Positions 15,800 through 23,511 of a DNA stretch of 33,704 bases are shown here, one piece after another (position 1 is the stretch's first letter; each line of letters starts with the position of its first letter). The notes beneath the pieces are model-generated. The model made no database searches. It was not told the origin of the DNA and was given only the letters and a program-made list of their open reading frames with translations. The stretch is from Deltaproteobacteria bacterium (GTDB taxonomy: Bacteria; Myxococcota; Myxococcia; SLRQ01). Both the position numbers and the translations under genes were made by a program. The stretch covers positions 1-33,704 of the forward strand of contig SLRQ01000067.1 of the NCBI GenBank assembly GCA_007130885.1. Reading direction: 5' to 3'.

Positions 15800-15856
15800 A
15801 TGCGGCTCGACGTGCACCATCGCCATCATCATCACCATCTGACGACGGTCGGGTGA
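15800..15856 (+). CDS. hisL: Histidine-operon leader peptide (attenuation)
   Basis: This short frame encodes MRLDVHHRHHHHHLTTVG: seven His codons within eight consecutive positions (15815-15838), stop TGA 15854-15856. It starts 16 nt after the bioY stop and is followed 39 nt later by an intrinsic terminator and then hisG. This is the classical design of a his leader: scarcity of charged His-tRNA stalls the ribosome on the His run and lets a competing RNA fold prevent termination. A candidate antiterminator pairing is ggtcgg (15847-15852) with ccggcc (15900-15905), which would disrupt the terminator stem. The ribosome-binding site is weak (gagtagg, about 10 nt upstream). The peptide itself probably has no function beyond regulation. 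Confidence 0.88.
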   Translation: MRLDVHHRHHHHHLTTVG

Positions 15857-15895
15857 CGGTGTCGCGATAAGCAAGGAGCAGCAACGGACACACTG

Positions 15896-15925
15896 AACGC
15901 CGGCCTTTGGAGCCGGCGTTTTTTG
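15896..15925 (+). terminator. Rho-independent terminator (attenuator) before hisG
   Basis: The perfect 9-bp stem aacgccggc (15896-15904) / gccggcgtt (15912-15920) has a 7-nt loop and is followed by a T-run (15919-15924) and further T-rich sequence. It lies 39 nt after the leader peptide stop and 54 nt before the hisG start, so it should stop transcription when histidine is plentiful. Confidence 0.92.
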
Positions 15926-15978
15926 TTTCTCTTTATCCGCCACGCTCCCAAGGCCGCAATAGAAGAAAGAGGCGGACC

Positions 15979-16854
15979 ATGGCAAGGGACGAAAAGAAGC
16001 TGGTGAAGCTTGCTCTACCCAAGGGGCGAATGCAGGAGGGAGTATTTCGGCTGCTTGGAGACGCCGGGATCGATCTTCGAATCTCGAGTCGAGGTTATAG
16101 GCCACGGGTATCCCTGGATGGCTTCGACGCCAAGATACTCAAGCCTCAAAATGCTCTTGAAATGCTGCACAGCGGGACGCGCGACCTCGGCTTTGGGGGT
16201 GCCGACTGGGTGCGCGAGTTGGGTGTAGACCTGGTCGAAATGCTGGATACGGGATTCGACCCCGTCCGCCTGGTCGCGGCGGCGCCGACAGAGTTATTGG
16301 AGGAAGGTCGCCTGCCCGCTTCACGCCAATTGGTCGTTGCGTCCGAATATGAGCGAATCACAAAGGAATGGATAAGTAAGCAGGGGCTTGATGCCCGCTT
16401 TGTGATGAGCCGTGGCGCCACCGAAGTATTTCCACCGGACGACGCGGACTGCATCCTGGATGTGACTCAAACCGGAGACACACTTCGTGCAAACGGTTTG
16501 GAAATCTTGGATGAAGTAATGCGGTCCACGACTCGCCTATGGGCCAATCCTCTGGCGCTGGAAGACAGCGTGAAACGCGAGGCTATCGAACGTTTCGTGC
16601 TCCTACTCCGATCGGTGCTTGATGCCAGGGGAAGGATAATGCTCGAGTTGAACATAGATGAGGCGGGATTCGAATCGGTTGTCTCCATCCTGCCTTGCAT
16701 GCGGAAACCTACTGTTGCGACCCTTGGTGACGGATCGGGCTACGCCATAAAGGTCGCGGCACCCAGGGACTCCCTCTCGACCTTGATTCCCGAGATAAAG
16801 GCTCGCGGCGGCACGGACATCATCGTTACCGAGATGTCGAGGCTGGTTCCATGA
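15979..16854 (+). CDS. hisG: ATP phosphoribosyltransferase, long form (HisG)
   Basis: This 291-residue cytoplasmic enzyme catalyses the first step of histidine synthesis, joining PRPP and ATP to phosphoribosyl-ATP. ATG 15979 is chosen because the true N-terminal motif KLALPKGRM follows directly and a gagg site lies upstream. The PRPP-binding loop DVTQTGDTLRAN sits at 161-172 and GFGGADWV at about 71-78. The C-terminal third (about 215-291, containing RKPTVATLGDGSGYAIKVAAP) is the ACT-like HisG_C domain. That makes it the long, self-contained form, feedback-inhibited by histidine and independent of HisZ. It is the first structural gene after the attenuator and overlaps hisC by 4 nt. Confidence 0.93.
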   Translation: MARDEKKLVKLALPKGRMQEGVFRLLGDAGIDLRISSRGYRPRVSLDGFDAKILKPQNALEMLHSGTRDLGFGGADWVRELGVDLVEMLDTGFDPVRLVAAAPTELLEEGRLPASRQLVVASEYERITKEWISKQGLDARFVMSRGATEVFPPDDADCILDVTQTGDTLRANGLEILDEVMRSTTRLWANPLALEDSVKREAIERFVLLLRSVLDARGRIMLELNIDEAGFESVVSILPCMRKPTVATLGDGSGYAIKVAAPRDSLSTLIPEIKARGGTDIIVTEMSRLVP

Positions 16855-17915
16855 CGTCCGCCTGGATAAGACCGTCCGTACGACGCACGAGAGCCTACGA
16901 GAGCCGGCGTCTCCCGGATGCCCGCGATCTCCTGCTCGACCTCAACGAAGGAGCACCACTCGCACCAAACGAATGGCTTGCGGAAATCGCTGCAAAGACG
17001 GGTATGGATGCCGCTCGTCGATATCCCGACGCTTCCCCGCTCGAGGAGAGACTTGCTCGACACCTGCAAGTCGACCAAGGCAACGTGATCGTCACCAATG
17101 GAGGGGACGATGCAATTGACCGAATCTGCCGGGCATGCTTGGAGCCCGGCGACGAGCTGATCTTTCCAACGCCGAGCTTCGAGATCATCTCCCGCGCGGC
17201 GGCCAACATCGGAGCAAAGGTGACGACTGTTCCCTGGATGGGAGATTCTTTCCCTCTCGAGGCAGTCGTCTCAAAGGCAACCGGTCGCACCAAGTTGGTC
17301 TCGGTCGTTTCCCCGAACAATCCCACCGGTTCGGTCATTATGCGCTCCGAGCTGGAGACGCTGGCCGGCCGATTACCTGATACGCTGATAATGGTCGACC
17401 TCGCCTACACCGAGTTCGCCACGGAGGACCTGACCGGCGCGGCGCTGGATATCCCCAACGCTGTCATTATTAGGACATTCTCGAAGGCCTATGGTCTCGC
17501 CGGTCTGCGAATCGGCTATGCTGCCGGGCCGGCCGACACGATTGAGGCCATGCGCACGGTTGGAATGCCTTTTTCATGTTCGACCCTCTCAATGAATGCG
17601 GCCCTCGCGGCTCTAGACATGTCCGGTTCCGTGCTGGCCGAACGAACGCGGCGGGTTCGTGAAGAGAGAGCCAAGATAACCGTCCTCTTACGAAATCGGG
17701 GAAGCGAGGTGCTCGATAGCCAGGCCAACTTCGTTTTGGCTCGCTTCGAAAACGCCGGAGAAGTTTGGAAACAGCTCGCCGATCGAGGGATCAGAGTCCG
17801 GCGATTCACCAACCCTCTTCTGAACGACTGGTTGCGTATCGGCTGCCCTGGAGAGACCACGGGCCTGTCACGGCTCATACCAGCACTCGAGGATATACTG
17901 AATGTAAGAGAGTAA
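16851..17915 (+). CDS. hisC: Histidinol-phosphate aminotransferase (HisC)
   Basis: This 354-residue PLP enzyme of the fold-I aminotransferase family converts imidazole-acetol phosphate to histidinol phosphate using glutamate. Visible hallmarks are RRYPDAS near the N-terminus, NGGDDAIDRIC (phosphate-cofactor region), SPNNPTG (154-160), DLAYTEF (183-189) and the Schiff-base lysine Lys212 in TFSKAYGLAGLRIGY. The C-terminal WLRIGCPGE contributes the substrate carboxylate-binding Arg. ATG 16851 overlaps the hisG stop, implying coupled translation. HisC-type enzymes may also accept aromatic substrates; the operon position supports histidine synthesis as the main role. Confidence 0.92.
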   Translation: MTSAWIRPSVRRTRAYESRRLPDARDLLLDLNEGAPLAPNEWLAEIAAKTGMDAARRYPDASPLEERLARHLQVDQGNVIVTNGGDDAIDRICRACLEPGDELIFPTPSFEIISRAAANIGAKVTTVPWMGDSFPLEAVVSKATGRTKLVSVVSPNNPTGSVIMRSELETLAGRLPDTLIMVDLAYTEFATEDLTGAALDIPNAVIIRTFSKAYGLAGLRIGYAAGPADTIEAMRTVGMPFSCSTLSMNAALAALDMSGSVLAERTRRVREERAKITVLLRNRGSEVLDSQANFVLARFENAGEVWKQLADRGIRVRRFTNPLLNDWLRIGCPGETTGLSRLIPALEDILNVRE

Positions 17916-17956
17916 TATCCCCGAAAAAGCATAAAGCCGATAGGAGGATGAACCAT

Positions 17957-18547
17957 ATGAGAACCGAGCGTATCGCCGAGGTAGAGCGAATAACCGGAGA
18001 AACGAGCATCTTTGCCAGAGTCAACCTCGACGGGACCGGCCAATGCGACATCAAAACGCATATTGGCTTCCTCGATCATCTTTTCAGCTCGATGTCCCGG
18101 CACGGTTCGCTCGATCTGCAACTCACCTGTAAGGGTGACCTCGATATCGACGATCATCATACCGCCGAGGACTGCGGGCTGGCAGTCGGAGAAGCAATCG
18201 ATAAAGCGCTGTTGGATCGCCGTGGCATAAGCCGCTTTGGATACGCTTACGCTCCACTGGACGAAGCGCTGGCACGGGCGGTAATCGACTTATCCGGACG
18301 GCCATTTGCCATGATCGAACTTGGCCTCAATCGAGAAACTATCGGTCAAATAGCATGCGAGAACATCACTCATGTGCTTGTATCCATGGCCATGAGGCTG
18401 AAAGCATCCCTGCATGTCGATGTTCTGCGCGGAGAGAATGACCACCATAGAGCGGAAGCAGCGTTCAAGGCTGTCGGTCTGGCGCTAGGAGTCGCCATCG
18501 CTCAAACTGGAAGGTATGACGTGCCCAGCACAAAAGGGGTACTGTGA
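17957..18547 (+). CDS. hisB: Imidazoleglycerol-phosphate dehydratase (HisB, monofunctional)
   Basis: ATG 17957 is preferred because taggagg (17941-17947) lies 9 nt upstream; the ATG at 17948 touches that site. The 196-residue enzyme removes water from imidazole-glycerol phosphate. Both Mn-binding repeats are intact: GFLDHLF with DIDDHHTAEDCG (His67, His68, Glu71), and later ENDHHRAEAAFKA. The ENITHV segment between them is also typical. The length matches the dehydratase alone. The histidinol-phosphatase domain found on enterobacterial HisB is absent, so that activity must come from a gene elsewhere. Confidence 0.93.
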   Translation: MRTERIAEVERITGETSIFARVNLDGTGQCDIKTHIGFLDHLFSSMSRHGSLDLQLTCKGDLDIDDHHTAEDCGLAVGEAIDKALLDRRGISRFGYAYAPLDEALARAVIDLSGRPFAMIELGLNRETIGQIACENITHVLVSMAMRLKASLHVDVLRGENDHHRAEAAFKAVGLALGVAIAQTGRYDVPSTKGVL

Positions 18548-18637
18548 AAACACCTTTAGCGAAAACCACTAAAACCCGCTATTCGGCTTATAAAATGGGC
18601 TTATGGGGTTCTAAAATATGATGGAGGGAGACCTGTA
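18548..18637 (+). other. AT-rich gap between hisB and hisF, possible internal promoter
   Basis: This 90-bp stretch is much richer in A/T than the surrounding operon and has a TATAAA box at 18589-18594, but no good -35 element 17 bp upstream. It carries the hisF ribosome-binding site (ggaggg, 18624-18629). No coding remnant of hisH could be read. It may hold a secondary promoter for hisF-hisAIE-hisD. Confidence 0.35.
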
Positions 18638-19402
18638 ATGACGATACGAGTAATACCGTGCCTCGATGTAACGGGTGGGCGCGTAGTGAAAGGCGTAAGG
18701 TTCGAGGGGCTTCGCGACATGGGTGATCCCGCTGAGTTGGCGGCACGTTACGAGTCGGAAGAGGCCGACGAGATTGCCATACTCGATATCTCGGCGACAT
18801 CCGAGGAGAGAGAAACGGCGTATGACGCCATAGCGGCCGTACGTCGGGCCACGACAATACCCATCACGGCGGGAGGCGGCGTTCGAAGCGTGAATCACGT
18901 CCAAAGAATGCTGGACTCGGGAGCCGACCGCGTGACCATCAACTCGGCGGTCGTAGCCCGCGAGGATCTGCTCGCCGAGATCGTGGAACGCTTTGGAACG
19001 CATTGCTGCATGATCGCCATCGATGCCGCCGTCAGCTCACAGCGGGGATGGGAGGTACTCGTGCGCGCCGGCAAGACTAGAACCGGGCTCGATGCGGTGG
19101 AATGGGCCAACCGGTGCGAACGTCTCGGCGCCGGAGAGATCCTGCTGACCAGTTGGGACCGGGACGGAACGGGGTCAGGCTACGACTTGGATCTCATTCG
19201 CGCCGTATCCAGTAGCGTTAATATACCGGTTATTGCTTCAGGAGGAGCCGCGGGAGCACACCACATGATCGAGGCCTATCAAGCAGGCGCCGCCGCTGTA
19301 CTCGCGGCGTCAATTTTCCATGACGGGAGTACCAAGATATCCGAGGTCAAGCAGCTACTAGCTGGCGCAAATACAGCTGACCGTACTGGTGAAGGACGAT
19401 GA
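18638..19402 (+). CDS. hisF: Imidazole-glycerol-phosphate synthase cyclase subunit (HisF)
   Basis: This 254-residue (beta/alpha)8 barrel makes imidazole-glycerol phosphate and AICAR from PRFAR, with ammonia normally supplied by the glutaminase HisH. The catalytic acid/base pair is present as Asp10 (PCLDVTGG) and Asp129 (IAIDAA). Phosphate-binding loops are TAGGGVRS (77-84) and, near the end, IASGGAAGAHH. The RFEGLRDMGDPAELAARY segment is characteristic of HisF and separates it from HisA. Its ATGA overlap with the next gene couples translation. No hisH lies in the window, so ammonia may come from a HisH encoded elsewhere or from free ammonium. Confidence 0.92.
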   Translation: MTIRVIPCLDVTGGRVVKGVRFEGLRDMGDPAELAARYESEEADEIAILDISATSEERETAYDAIAAVRRATTIPITAGGGVRSVNHVQRMLDSGADRVTINSAVVAREDLLAEIVERFGTHCCMIAIDAAVSSQRGWEVLVRAGKTRTGLDAVEWANRCERLGAGEILLTSWDRDGTGSGYDLDLIRAVSSSVNIPVIASGGAAGAHHMIEAYQAGAAAVLAASIFHDGSTKISEVKQLLAGANTADRTGEGR

Positions 19403-20661
19403 TCATACCGTCCATCGACATAATGGATGGACGGGCAGTGCAACTCGTCGGAGGCGAACGTCTGGAGATCGACGCCGGCGACCCGCGCCCCATCATGGAG
19501 AGCTTCAGCGTGGCCGGGGAGGTCGCGGTGATCGACCTCGACGCCGCACTGGGTAAACCGGCAAACTCGGATCTCATACGTGAGCTCTGCCAAATGGGCC
19601 CATGCCGGGTCGGTGGAGGCATACGCAGCGCTTCAGCCGCGATCGACTGGCTCGATGCGGGCGCAAGCAAGGTAATACTCGGCACAGCCGCTAGTCCCGA
19701 CGTTCTCGGGGAACTGCCTCGAGAAAGAGTGATAGCAGCGCTGGACGCTCGGCACGGCGAGGTGGTGGACCAAGGCTGGCGACACGACACGGGACACAAA
19801 ATATCTGATCGCATGGCCGAGCTACGTGACCTCGTCGGCGGGTTTCTAGTGACGACAGTTGAGCGGGAAGGCCGGATGGATGGAGCCGATCATGTGTTGG
19901 CTGAAAGGTTGGCGACGGAATCGGGTGATGCCAGAGTGGTCATCGCGGGCGGAGTAACGAGCCCGGAGGAGATCGCGCGCCTGGATCGACTGGGCTGTGA
20001 TGCGCAGGTAGGAATGGCTCTTTATACTGGTCGTATGACGTTGGGCGAGGCCGTTTTCGCTCCGGCGGTGTCCGACCGGGGCGACGGTTTGATTCCCACT
20101 GTCATAGCGGATGAACGAGGCATCGCTTTGGGACTCGTTTACTCGGACCAGGAGAGCGTCTGTTCGGCCATAGAGAAGCGCCGAGGAATTTATCACTCCC
20201 GTCGAAGGGGTCTGTGGGTCAAGGGTGCTTCGTCGGGCGACACCCAAGAGCTTCTACGCGTGGATTGGGACTGTGACCGAGACAGCCTATTGTTTACAGT
20301 ACGTCAATCGGGGCGGGGCAACTGTCACCTCGGCTCTCGTTCTTGCTGGGGACGTAATTTCGGTCTTGGAGCACTGGAAAGACGTATCGCTCGTAGGGCC
20401 GAGGAAAAGAGCGCCGGTTCATATACCAACCGGCTTCTTCGCGAGAAAGACCTATTAGACGCAAAACTGCGCGAGGAGATGACGGAGCTGATAACCGCTC
20501 GAAGCAACCCCGAAATCATACATGAAGCAGCCGACGTCCTGTTCTTCTTGTTGGTCGCTCTCCGCCGTGCCGGAATACCGCTCGAGGCGATAGAATCAGA
20601 GCTGGACAGGCGCGCTCTAAAAGTCACCCGGCGGCCCGGAGATGCAAAGAAGACGTCCTAG
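19399..20661 (+). CDS. hisA-hisIE: HisA-HisI-HisE fusion: three histidine enzymes in one chain
   Basis: One uninterrupted 420-residue frame joins three domains. Residues 1 to about 225 are a HisA barrel (ProFAR isomerase) with catalytic Asp7 (PSIDIMDGR) and Asp116 (AALDARHG), and loops VGGGIRS and VIAGGVTSPEE. Residues about 229-318 are HisI (phosphoribosyl-AMP cyclohydrolase), with HSRRRGLWVKGASSG and the three zinc cysteines Cys292 (DCDRD), Cys309 (NCH) and Cys316 (RSC). Residues about 321-415 are HisE (phosphoribosyl-ATP pyrophosphohydrolase), with LREEMTEL (358-364) and HEAADVLFFLLV. Together they perform steps 2, 3 and 4 of the pathway in order (E, I, A). HisIE fusions are common, but addition of HisA at the N-terminus is unusual to my knowledge. 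Linkers are very short. The start overlaps hisF, and hisD begins 14 nt later. Confidence 0.92.
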   Translation: MIIPSIDIMDGRAVQLVGGERLEIDAGDPRPIMESFSVAGEVAVIDLDAALGKPANSDLIRELCQMGPCRVGGGIRSASAAIDWLDAGASKVILGTAASPDVLGELPRERVIAALDARHGEVVDQGWRHDTGHKISDRMAELRDLVGGFLVTTVEREGRMDGADHVLAERLATESGDARVVIAGGVTSPEEIARLDRLGCDAQVGMALYTGRMTLGEAVFAPAVSDRGDGLIPTVIADERGIALGLVYSDQESVCSAIEKRRGIYHSRRRGLWVKGASSGDTQELLRVDWDCDRDSLLFTVRQSGRGNCHLGSRSCWGRNFGLGALERRIARRAEEKSAGSYTNRLLREKDLLDAKLREEMTELITARSNPEIIHEAADVLFFLLVALRRAGIPLEAIESELDRRALKVTRRPGDAKKTS

Positions 20662-20675
20662 GGAAGGAACGACTC

Positions 20676-21926
20676 ATGCTCCAGCGATTGACCGCCGACG
20701 AGGTGGCGGCCCGAACGGCCCGGCCTTTTGATTCCGAGACACTGTCCGATGCTCGGCGGCTGGTAGAGGCCGTACAAACGAACGGTGAGACCAAGGTAAG
20801 GGAGCAGGCCGAATGCTTTGGCGAGATCAAGCCCAACGAGCCGTTGGTGGCGGACAGAAAGGCCTTTTTCTCCGCGCTAGAAACACTGGACTCCGAAGCT
20901 CGTGGCGTTCTGGAGCGCACCGCGGAGCGCATCCGGTCGTTTGCCGAAGCTCAACGGGACTGCCTCGATGATCTCGACACACCTATTCCAGGAGGCAGGG
21001 CAGGGCACACCATAAGCGCTCTCGACGTTGCTGGATGCTATGCTCCCGGCGGCCGTTATCCCCTTCCTTCGTCGGTACTTATGACTGTGATACCGGCTAG
21101 AGTCGCCGGAGTCGAAAAGGTAATTCTCGCAACCCCAAGTCGCGACCCCATCATGTATGCCGCGGCCGCCGTCGCGGATGCCGACATGCTCCTTCGAGTC
21201 GGCGGAGCCCATGCGATAGCGGCGATGGCGTATGGGGTCGGGGTACCGGCTTGCGACATCATAGTCGGACCGGGCAACCGGTGGGTCACCGCCGCGAAGT
21301 ACATAGTGTCCAGCACATGTTCCATAGACATGCTTGCCGGACCTTCGGAGCTCGTAGTCATCGCGGATGAGACAGCCAACTCCGATAAGATAGTCGCCGA
21401 CCTCCTCGCCCAGTCGGAGCACGACGTCGACGCCGTTCCCGGCCTGGTCGCCACAAGCCCCGGACTAGTGGACAGGGTTTGCGCGGAAATCGACCTCCAC
21501 CTAACTGATCTCAAAACCTCGGAGGTTGCACGCACATCGTTGGCGCTGAACGGTTGGGCCTGTGTCGTGGATTCGATGGAACAGGCTGTTCTTGTGAGCG
21601 ACGCCGCGGCTCCGGAGCACGTGGCCGTCTTCTGCAAGGATGCCCCTCTCGTCGCTTCGAAACTCCGTCACGCTGGAGCGGTATTCATTGGAGAAGACAC
21701 GGCGGAAGTATTTGGTGACTACGGAGCCGGACCAAACCACACACTGCCGACGGGCCGAACAGCCCGTTTCCGGGGCGGCCTCTCGGTATTGGACTTCCTT
21801 CGGGTGCGCACTTGGCTCCATCTGGACGGGGCCGGGAACGAAGAAGCTGTAGAGGATGCGGTTTCCCTGGGTCGAATGGAGGGCCTGGAAGCACACGCTC
21901 GCAGCGCCGCCCTACGACGCAGATAA
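20676..21926 (+). CDS. hisD: Histidinol dehydrogenase (HisD)
   Basis: This 416-residue zinc enzyme performs the last two oxidations, histidinol to histidinal to histidine, with NAD+. Start ATG 20676 has gggaagg just upstream. Conserved features are CYAPGGRYPLPSSVLM, the NAD-region GPGNRWVTAAK, SIDMLAGPSE, the catalytic/zinc region QSEHD, APEHVAV (Glu-His pair) and FGDYGAGPNHTLPT. A C-terminal EGLEAHARSA supplies the last ligand His. It is the final gene of the his operon. Its end overlaps the convergent EI24-type gene by 15 bp (21912-21926), and no terminator hairpin is evident. The order HisIE then HisD recalls the domain order of fungal HIS4, here as separate chains. Confidence 0.94.
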   Translation: MLQRLTADEVAARTARPFDSETLSDARRLVEAVQTNGETKVREQAECFGEIKPNEPLVADRKAFFSALETLDSEARGVLERTAERIRSFAEAQRDCLDDLDTPIPGGRAGHTISALDVAGCYAPGGRYPLPSSVLMTVIPARVAGVEKVILATPSRDPIMYAAAAVADADMLLRVGGAHAIAAMAYGVGVPACDIIVGPGNRWVTAAKYIVSSTCSIDMLAGPSELVVIADETANSDKIVADLLAQSEHDVDAVPGLVATSPGLVDRVCAEIDLHLTDLKTSEVARTSLALNGWACVVDSMEQAVLVSDAAAPEHVAVFCKDAPLVASKLRHAGAVFIGEDTAEVFGDYGAGPNHTLPTGRTARFRGGLSVLDFLRVRTWLHLDGAGNEEAVEDAVSLGRMEGLEAHARSAALRRR

Positions 21927-22745
21927 TCGCCGCGAATCAACAATTCCGTCGGATTTCTTCAAGTCCAGAAAAAGACGTGTGGCGGCGACTACAGCGACCG
22001 GCACAAACAAGAAGTTGAAGAAGGGAATGAACAGCGCCACGAAAACCGCGAGCCCGAAACCCACGCAAACGGCTAGGTTTCTACGAATGGTTCGAGGCGT
22101 ATCCATGAAGGCGTGCTGATGCCTGGACAATGAGAAGTCCAGGTTCTGCCCGGTCAGCCATAGCACTGTCCAAAGCCATGCAAGCAAGGGGTAAAGCACC
22201 TGCCCCACAACGGGTATGAGCACGAGCACAAGCAGTGAGGCATGTACCGCAAGAAGAAAAAAGACCTTCTTCAACTCCTCGAGTAGTGTCGAGGGAAGCC
22301 CGCTGACAAGGGACCTCAGATCTCTTATGGGTTCTCTTCCGGTCTCTATTCGCTCCGTTCTCCGCGAAAGAACTTTGTTGAAAGGAGAAGAGACGAGACT
22401 CGGCAGCGTTACCGCACCTATTGCAAATAAAAGCGCCAAGAGCAGCACATGGAAGGGATACCAGAGAAGCTGCCAGTACCACTGTTCGGGCCGGCTCCAT
22501 ACCCACTCGGTCAAATTTCCACCCCAAGCAAAAAGAGCCGCCAGAACCAGCACCAAAATAGACGCTGTAATGATGACGGGCAAGACGGCGTAGCCCCAGA
22601 GTACGGGCCTGCGAAGCATGTACCCAATAGTTGAAAATGGGTAGACGAAGCCGCGAAACAGACGTTCGGCAGGCCTGCCCATCGTCAGGTTCGAGCCGGC
22701 TTCGACTTCACGAGAAGTTTCGGAAACTGGCCCGGAAGAAGGCAT
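21912..22745 (-). CDS. EI24/CysZ-like integral membrane protein
   Basis: This 277-residue protein has about four strongly hydrophobic regions. The first is WGYAVLPVIITASILVLVL, the second VLLLALLFAIGAV, the third a long LAVHASLLVLVLIPVVGQ region followed by LLAWLWTVLWLTG, and the fourth FGLAVFVALFIPFFNFLFVPVAVVAATRLF. The pattern ending in P-F-x-N-x-x-x-x-P-x-x-V-x-x-A-T is that of the EI24 domain family, which includes the sulfate channel CysZ and uncharacterised relatives. No sulfate-assimilation genes are near, so sulfate transport should not be assumed. The short cytoplasmic N-terminus is polar. The 3' end overlaps hisD convergently. Confidence 0.78.
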   Translation of the reverse strand: MPSSGPVSETSREVEAGSNLTMGRPAERLFRGFVYPFSTIGYMLRRPVLWGYAVLPVIITASILVLVLAALFAWGGNLTEWVWSRPEQWYWQLLWYPFHVLLLALLFAIGAVTLPSLVSSPFNKVLSRRTERIETGREPIRDLRSLVSGLPSTLLEELKKVFFLLAVHASLLVLVLIPVVGQVLYPLLAWLWTVLWLTGQNLDFSLSRHQHAFMDTPRTIRRNLAVCVGFGLAVFVALFIPFFNFLFVPVAVVAATRLFLDLKKSDGIVDSRRLSAS

Positions 22746-22825
22746 TCAACGAATGATACTGGAGATGGACCGAAAAGATACGCCGTAATCCATCGTACGG
22801 AGCCGGCCAATCCTCACTGTATAAA

Positions 22826-23293
22826 TCACGGCCTTAGCTTGTCGGGGATTTGAACCGCTATCACCTCCCCGGTGGCACAGACCTTTCCTTCGACGATGAG
22901 GTCTTCTTCCACCACTACCTTGCGACCCTTGATCTCTTTTACCCTCCCCCGCAATGTTATTGGCGGTCCAAGCGGAGTAGGACGCTTGTAATCGACCCGC
23001 AATGACGCGGTAACGAACCTCAGGTCGGGGTCACTGCCCATCGCACGCCCCGCCTCTCGGTAAGCCGCCGCGGCAGCGGTTCCAGTCCCGTGACAGTCGA
23101 TTAGGGAAGCTATCAAGCCGCCGTAGACATAGCCGGGCACGGCGGTGTGATACGGCTTCGGCACGAAGCTGCAGACTGACTCGTCACCGTCCCAGTAGCT
23201 CTTGATGTGGTGCCCATGCTCGTTGAGCCGACCGCAGCCGTAACAGCACGCAACATCATCGGGATAGTAGTCTTGAAATGCCTTCTCATTCAT
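22826..23293 (-). CDS. PaaI-type hotdog-fold thioesterase-like protein
   Basis: ATG 23293 is chosen because a near-perfect aaggaggtc site lies just upstream on the minus strand; the frame reaches back to 23371 but without such a site. The 155-residue protein has an N-terminal Cys pair/His region (ACCYGCGRLNEHGHHI) as in many stand-alone hotdog proteins. The hotdog core follows, with PGYVYGGLIASLIDCHGTGTA, where Gly-Gly and the Asp are in the position used by PaaI-type acyl-CoA thioesterases, then FVTASLRVDYKRPTPLG and a last strand. Hydrolysis of an acyl-CoA is likely; the substrate is unknown. It is transcribed away from the membrane-protein gene at 23512, so 23294-23511 is a divergent promoter region in which I saw no clear boxes. 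Confidence 0.82.
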   Translation of the reverse strand: MNEKAFQDYYPDDVACCYGCGRLNEHGHHIKSYWDGDESVCSFVPKPYHTAVPGYVYGGLIASLIDCHGTGTAAAAAYREAGRAMGSDPDLRFVTASLRVDYKRPTPLGPPITLRGRVKEIKGRKVVVEEDLIVEGKVCATGEVIAVQIPDKLRP

Positions 23294-23511
23294 AAGAGAC
23301 CTCCTTCGCTTCAATGAATCGAGGTAGCGCTTGAGCTTCCGGATACTACACCCCCCTTCTTTGCGGGTCACGTACGGTTTTCAAAACCTTCGCGCCCGGA
23401 ACGGAGCTGGAGCAGGCCCGCGCTTGGAGCGGGAAGAAGTACGTGATAGACGATGAAGAGTGACCGGGGGAACAATTTTGCACCCAGACACGTGATACCG
23501 CGCCAAAGACA

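Noticed and set aside
22840..22870. tRNA-like T-loop (ggttcaaatccc on the minus strand)
   Set aside because: It encodes the end of the thioesterase (VQIPDKL), and no acceptor, D or anticodon stems can be built around it.
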